A DNA stretch of 6,045 bases. Source: Pseudomonadota bacterium (GTDB taxonomy: Bacteria; Pseudomonadota; Alphaproteobacteria; Parvibaculales; Parvibaculaceae). Position 1 is the stretch's first letter. Each line of letters opens with the position of its first letter. The position numbers and the translations under genes were made by a program. The notes under the pieces are model-generated. The model worked only from the letters and a program-made list of their open reading frames with translations, made no database searches and had not been told where the DNA came from. Location: assembly GCA_021780275.1 (NCBI GenBank), contig JAJXZC010000041.1, positions 1-6,045 on the forward strand, given 5' to 3'. This document shows positions 5,792 through 6,045 of the stretch, piece after piece.

Positions 5792-6045
5792 CTATGAGGG
5801 CTCGGGCAGACCCGGCCAGGCCTTCAGCGCTGTGTCGAGCCTTGTCCATTGGGCCTTGTCGCGAACGAACCAGTTCTCGACCGGCGCGGCGAGGTCGGGA
5901 TTATCCAGCGTTCCGACCGTCACCCACACGGTTTCCGGCTCGGCATCGAAGACGAAGGTCAACGGGCTTCCGCACGAAGCGCAGTGCGAGCGGATCGCGT
6001 CGGCGGATGAGCGATAGGGTGCCAATTCGCCGCGCTCGATCTGAA
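5792..6045 (-). CDS. GFA-family (glutathione-dependent formaldehyde-activating enzyme-like) protein, C-terminal part
   Basis: The stop is TAG (CTA at 5792-5794) and the frame stays open to the right edge, so the start is off-window; an internal TTG near 6025 is not a likely true start. The visible 83 residues begin QIERGELAPYRSSADAI and continue HCASCGSPLTFVFD, VWVTVGTLDNPD, ENWFVRDKAQWTRLD and AWPGLPEPS. This is the usual second half of the GFA/Mss4-like fold: the 'C..CGSPL' knuckle that completes the zinc site, then the 'v..GtLDdP' strand and the '.W....W..l.dgLp.yp' tail. The remaining Cys ligands should lie off-window. The family was named for a proposed role in forming S-hydroxymethylglutathione, but most members have no proven activity, so formaldehyde handling here is only a suggestion. 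The haemoglobin gene lies 220 bases downstream on the same strand. Confidence 0.85.
   Translation of the reverse strand, partial: QIERGELAPYRSSADAIRSHCASCGSPLTFVFDAEPETVWVTVGTLDNPDLAAPVENWFVRDKAQWTRLDTALKAWPGLPEPS

Overview
This window is GC-rich DNA from a proteobacterium. The gene content (ETF alpha, a stand-alone GcvT-fold protein, a LuxR-type regulator, a group II truncated haemoglobin and a GFA-family protein) and the strong G/C bias at third codon positions suggest an alphaproteobacterium, perhaps Hyphomicrobiales. No rRNA or other marker gene is present to prove this.

Layout, left to right. (1) Positions 1-157 hold the last 51 codons of an electron transfer flavoprotein alpha subunit on the + strand, followed by a perfect 12-bp hairpin terminator. 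(2) Positions 158-649 hold no convincing gene. They contain that terminator, a clean 7+7 palindrome near 348, an AT-rich patch beside it and a second hairpin near 508, so this looks like the control region of the next gene. (3) Positions 650-2368 encode an APC-superfamily amino-acid-type permease. (4) A strong hairpin with a T-run (2375-2400) comes next, then a GcvT-family, probably tetrahydrofolate-dependent, methyl/aminomethyltransferase (2449-3594). (5) Positions 3595-4020 hold a hairpin and a possible promoter but no convincing gene. (6) Positions 4021-5130 encode a LuxR-type regulator with a large sensor region. (7) On the - strand, converging on the regulator, are a group II truncated haemoglobin (5146-5571) and the C-terminal part of a GFA-family zinc protein (5792-6045) that runs off the right edge.

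Reading of the genes together (inference): the + strand genes look like the end of a catabolic locus for an N- or O-methylated, amino-acid-like compound. The permease would import it, a flavin dehydrogenase encoded to the left of the window would oxidise it and pass electrons to ETF, and the GcvT-like protein would move the released one-carbon unit to tetrahydrofolate. The LuxR-type protein is the obvious candidate for sensing the substrate or a product. The actual substrate cannot be read from this sequence. The haemoglobin and GFA genes face the other way and are probably separate units, although GFA-family proteins have been linked to formaldehyde handling.
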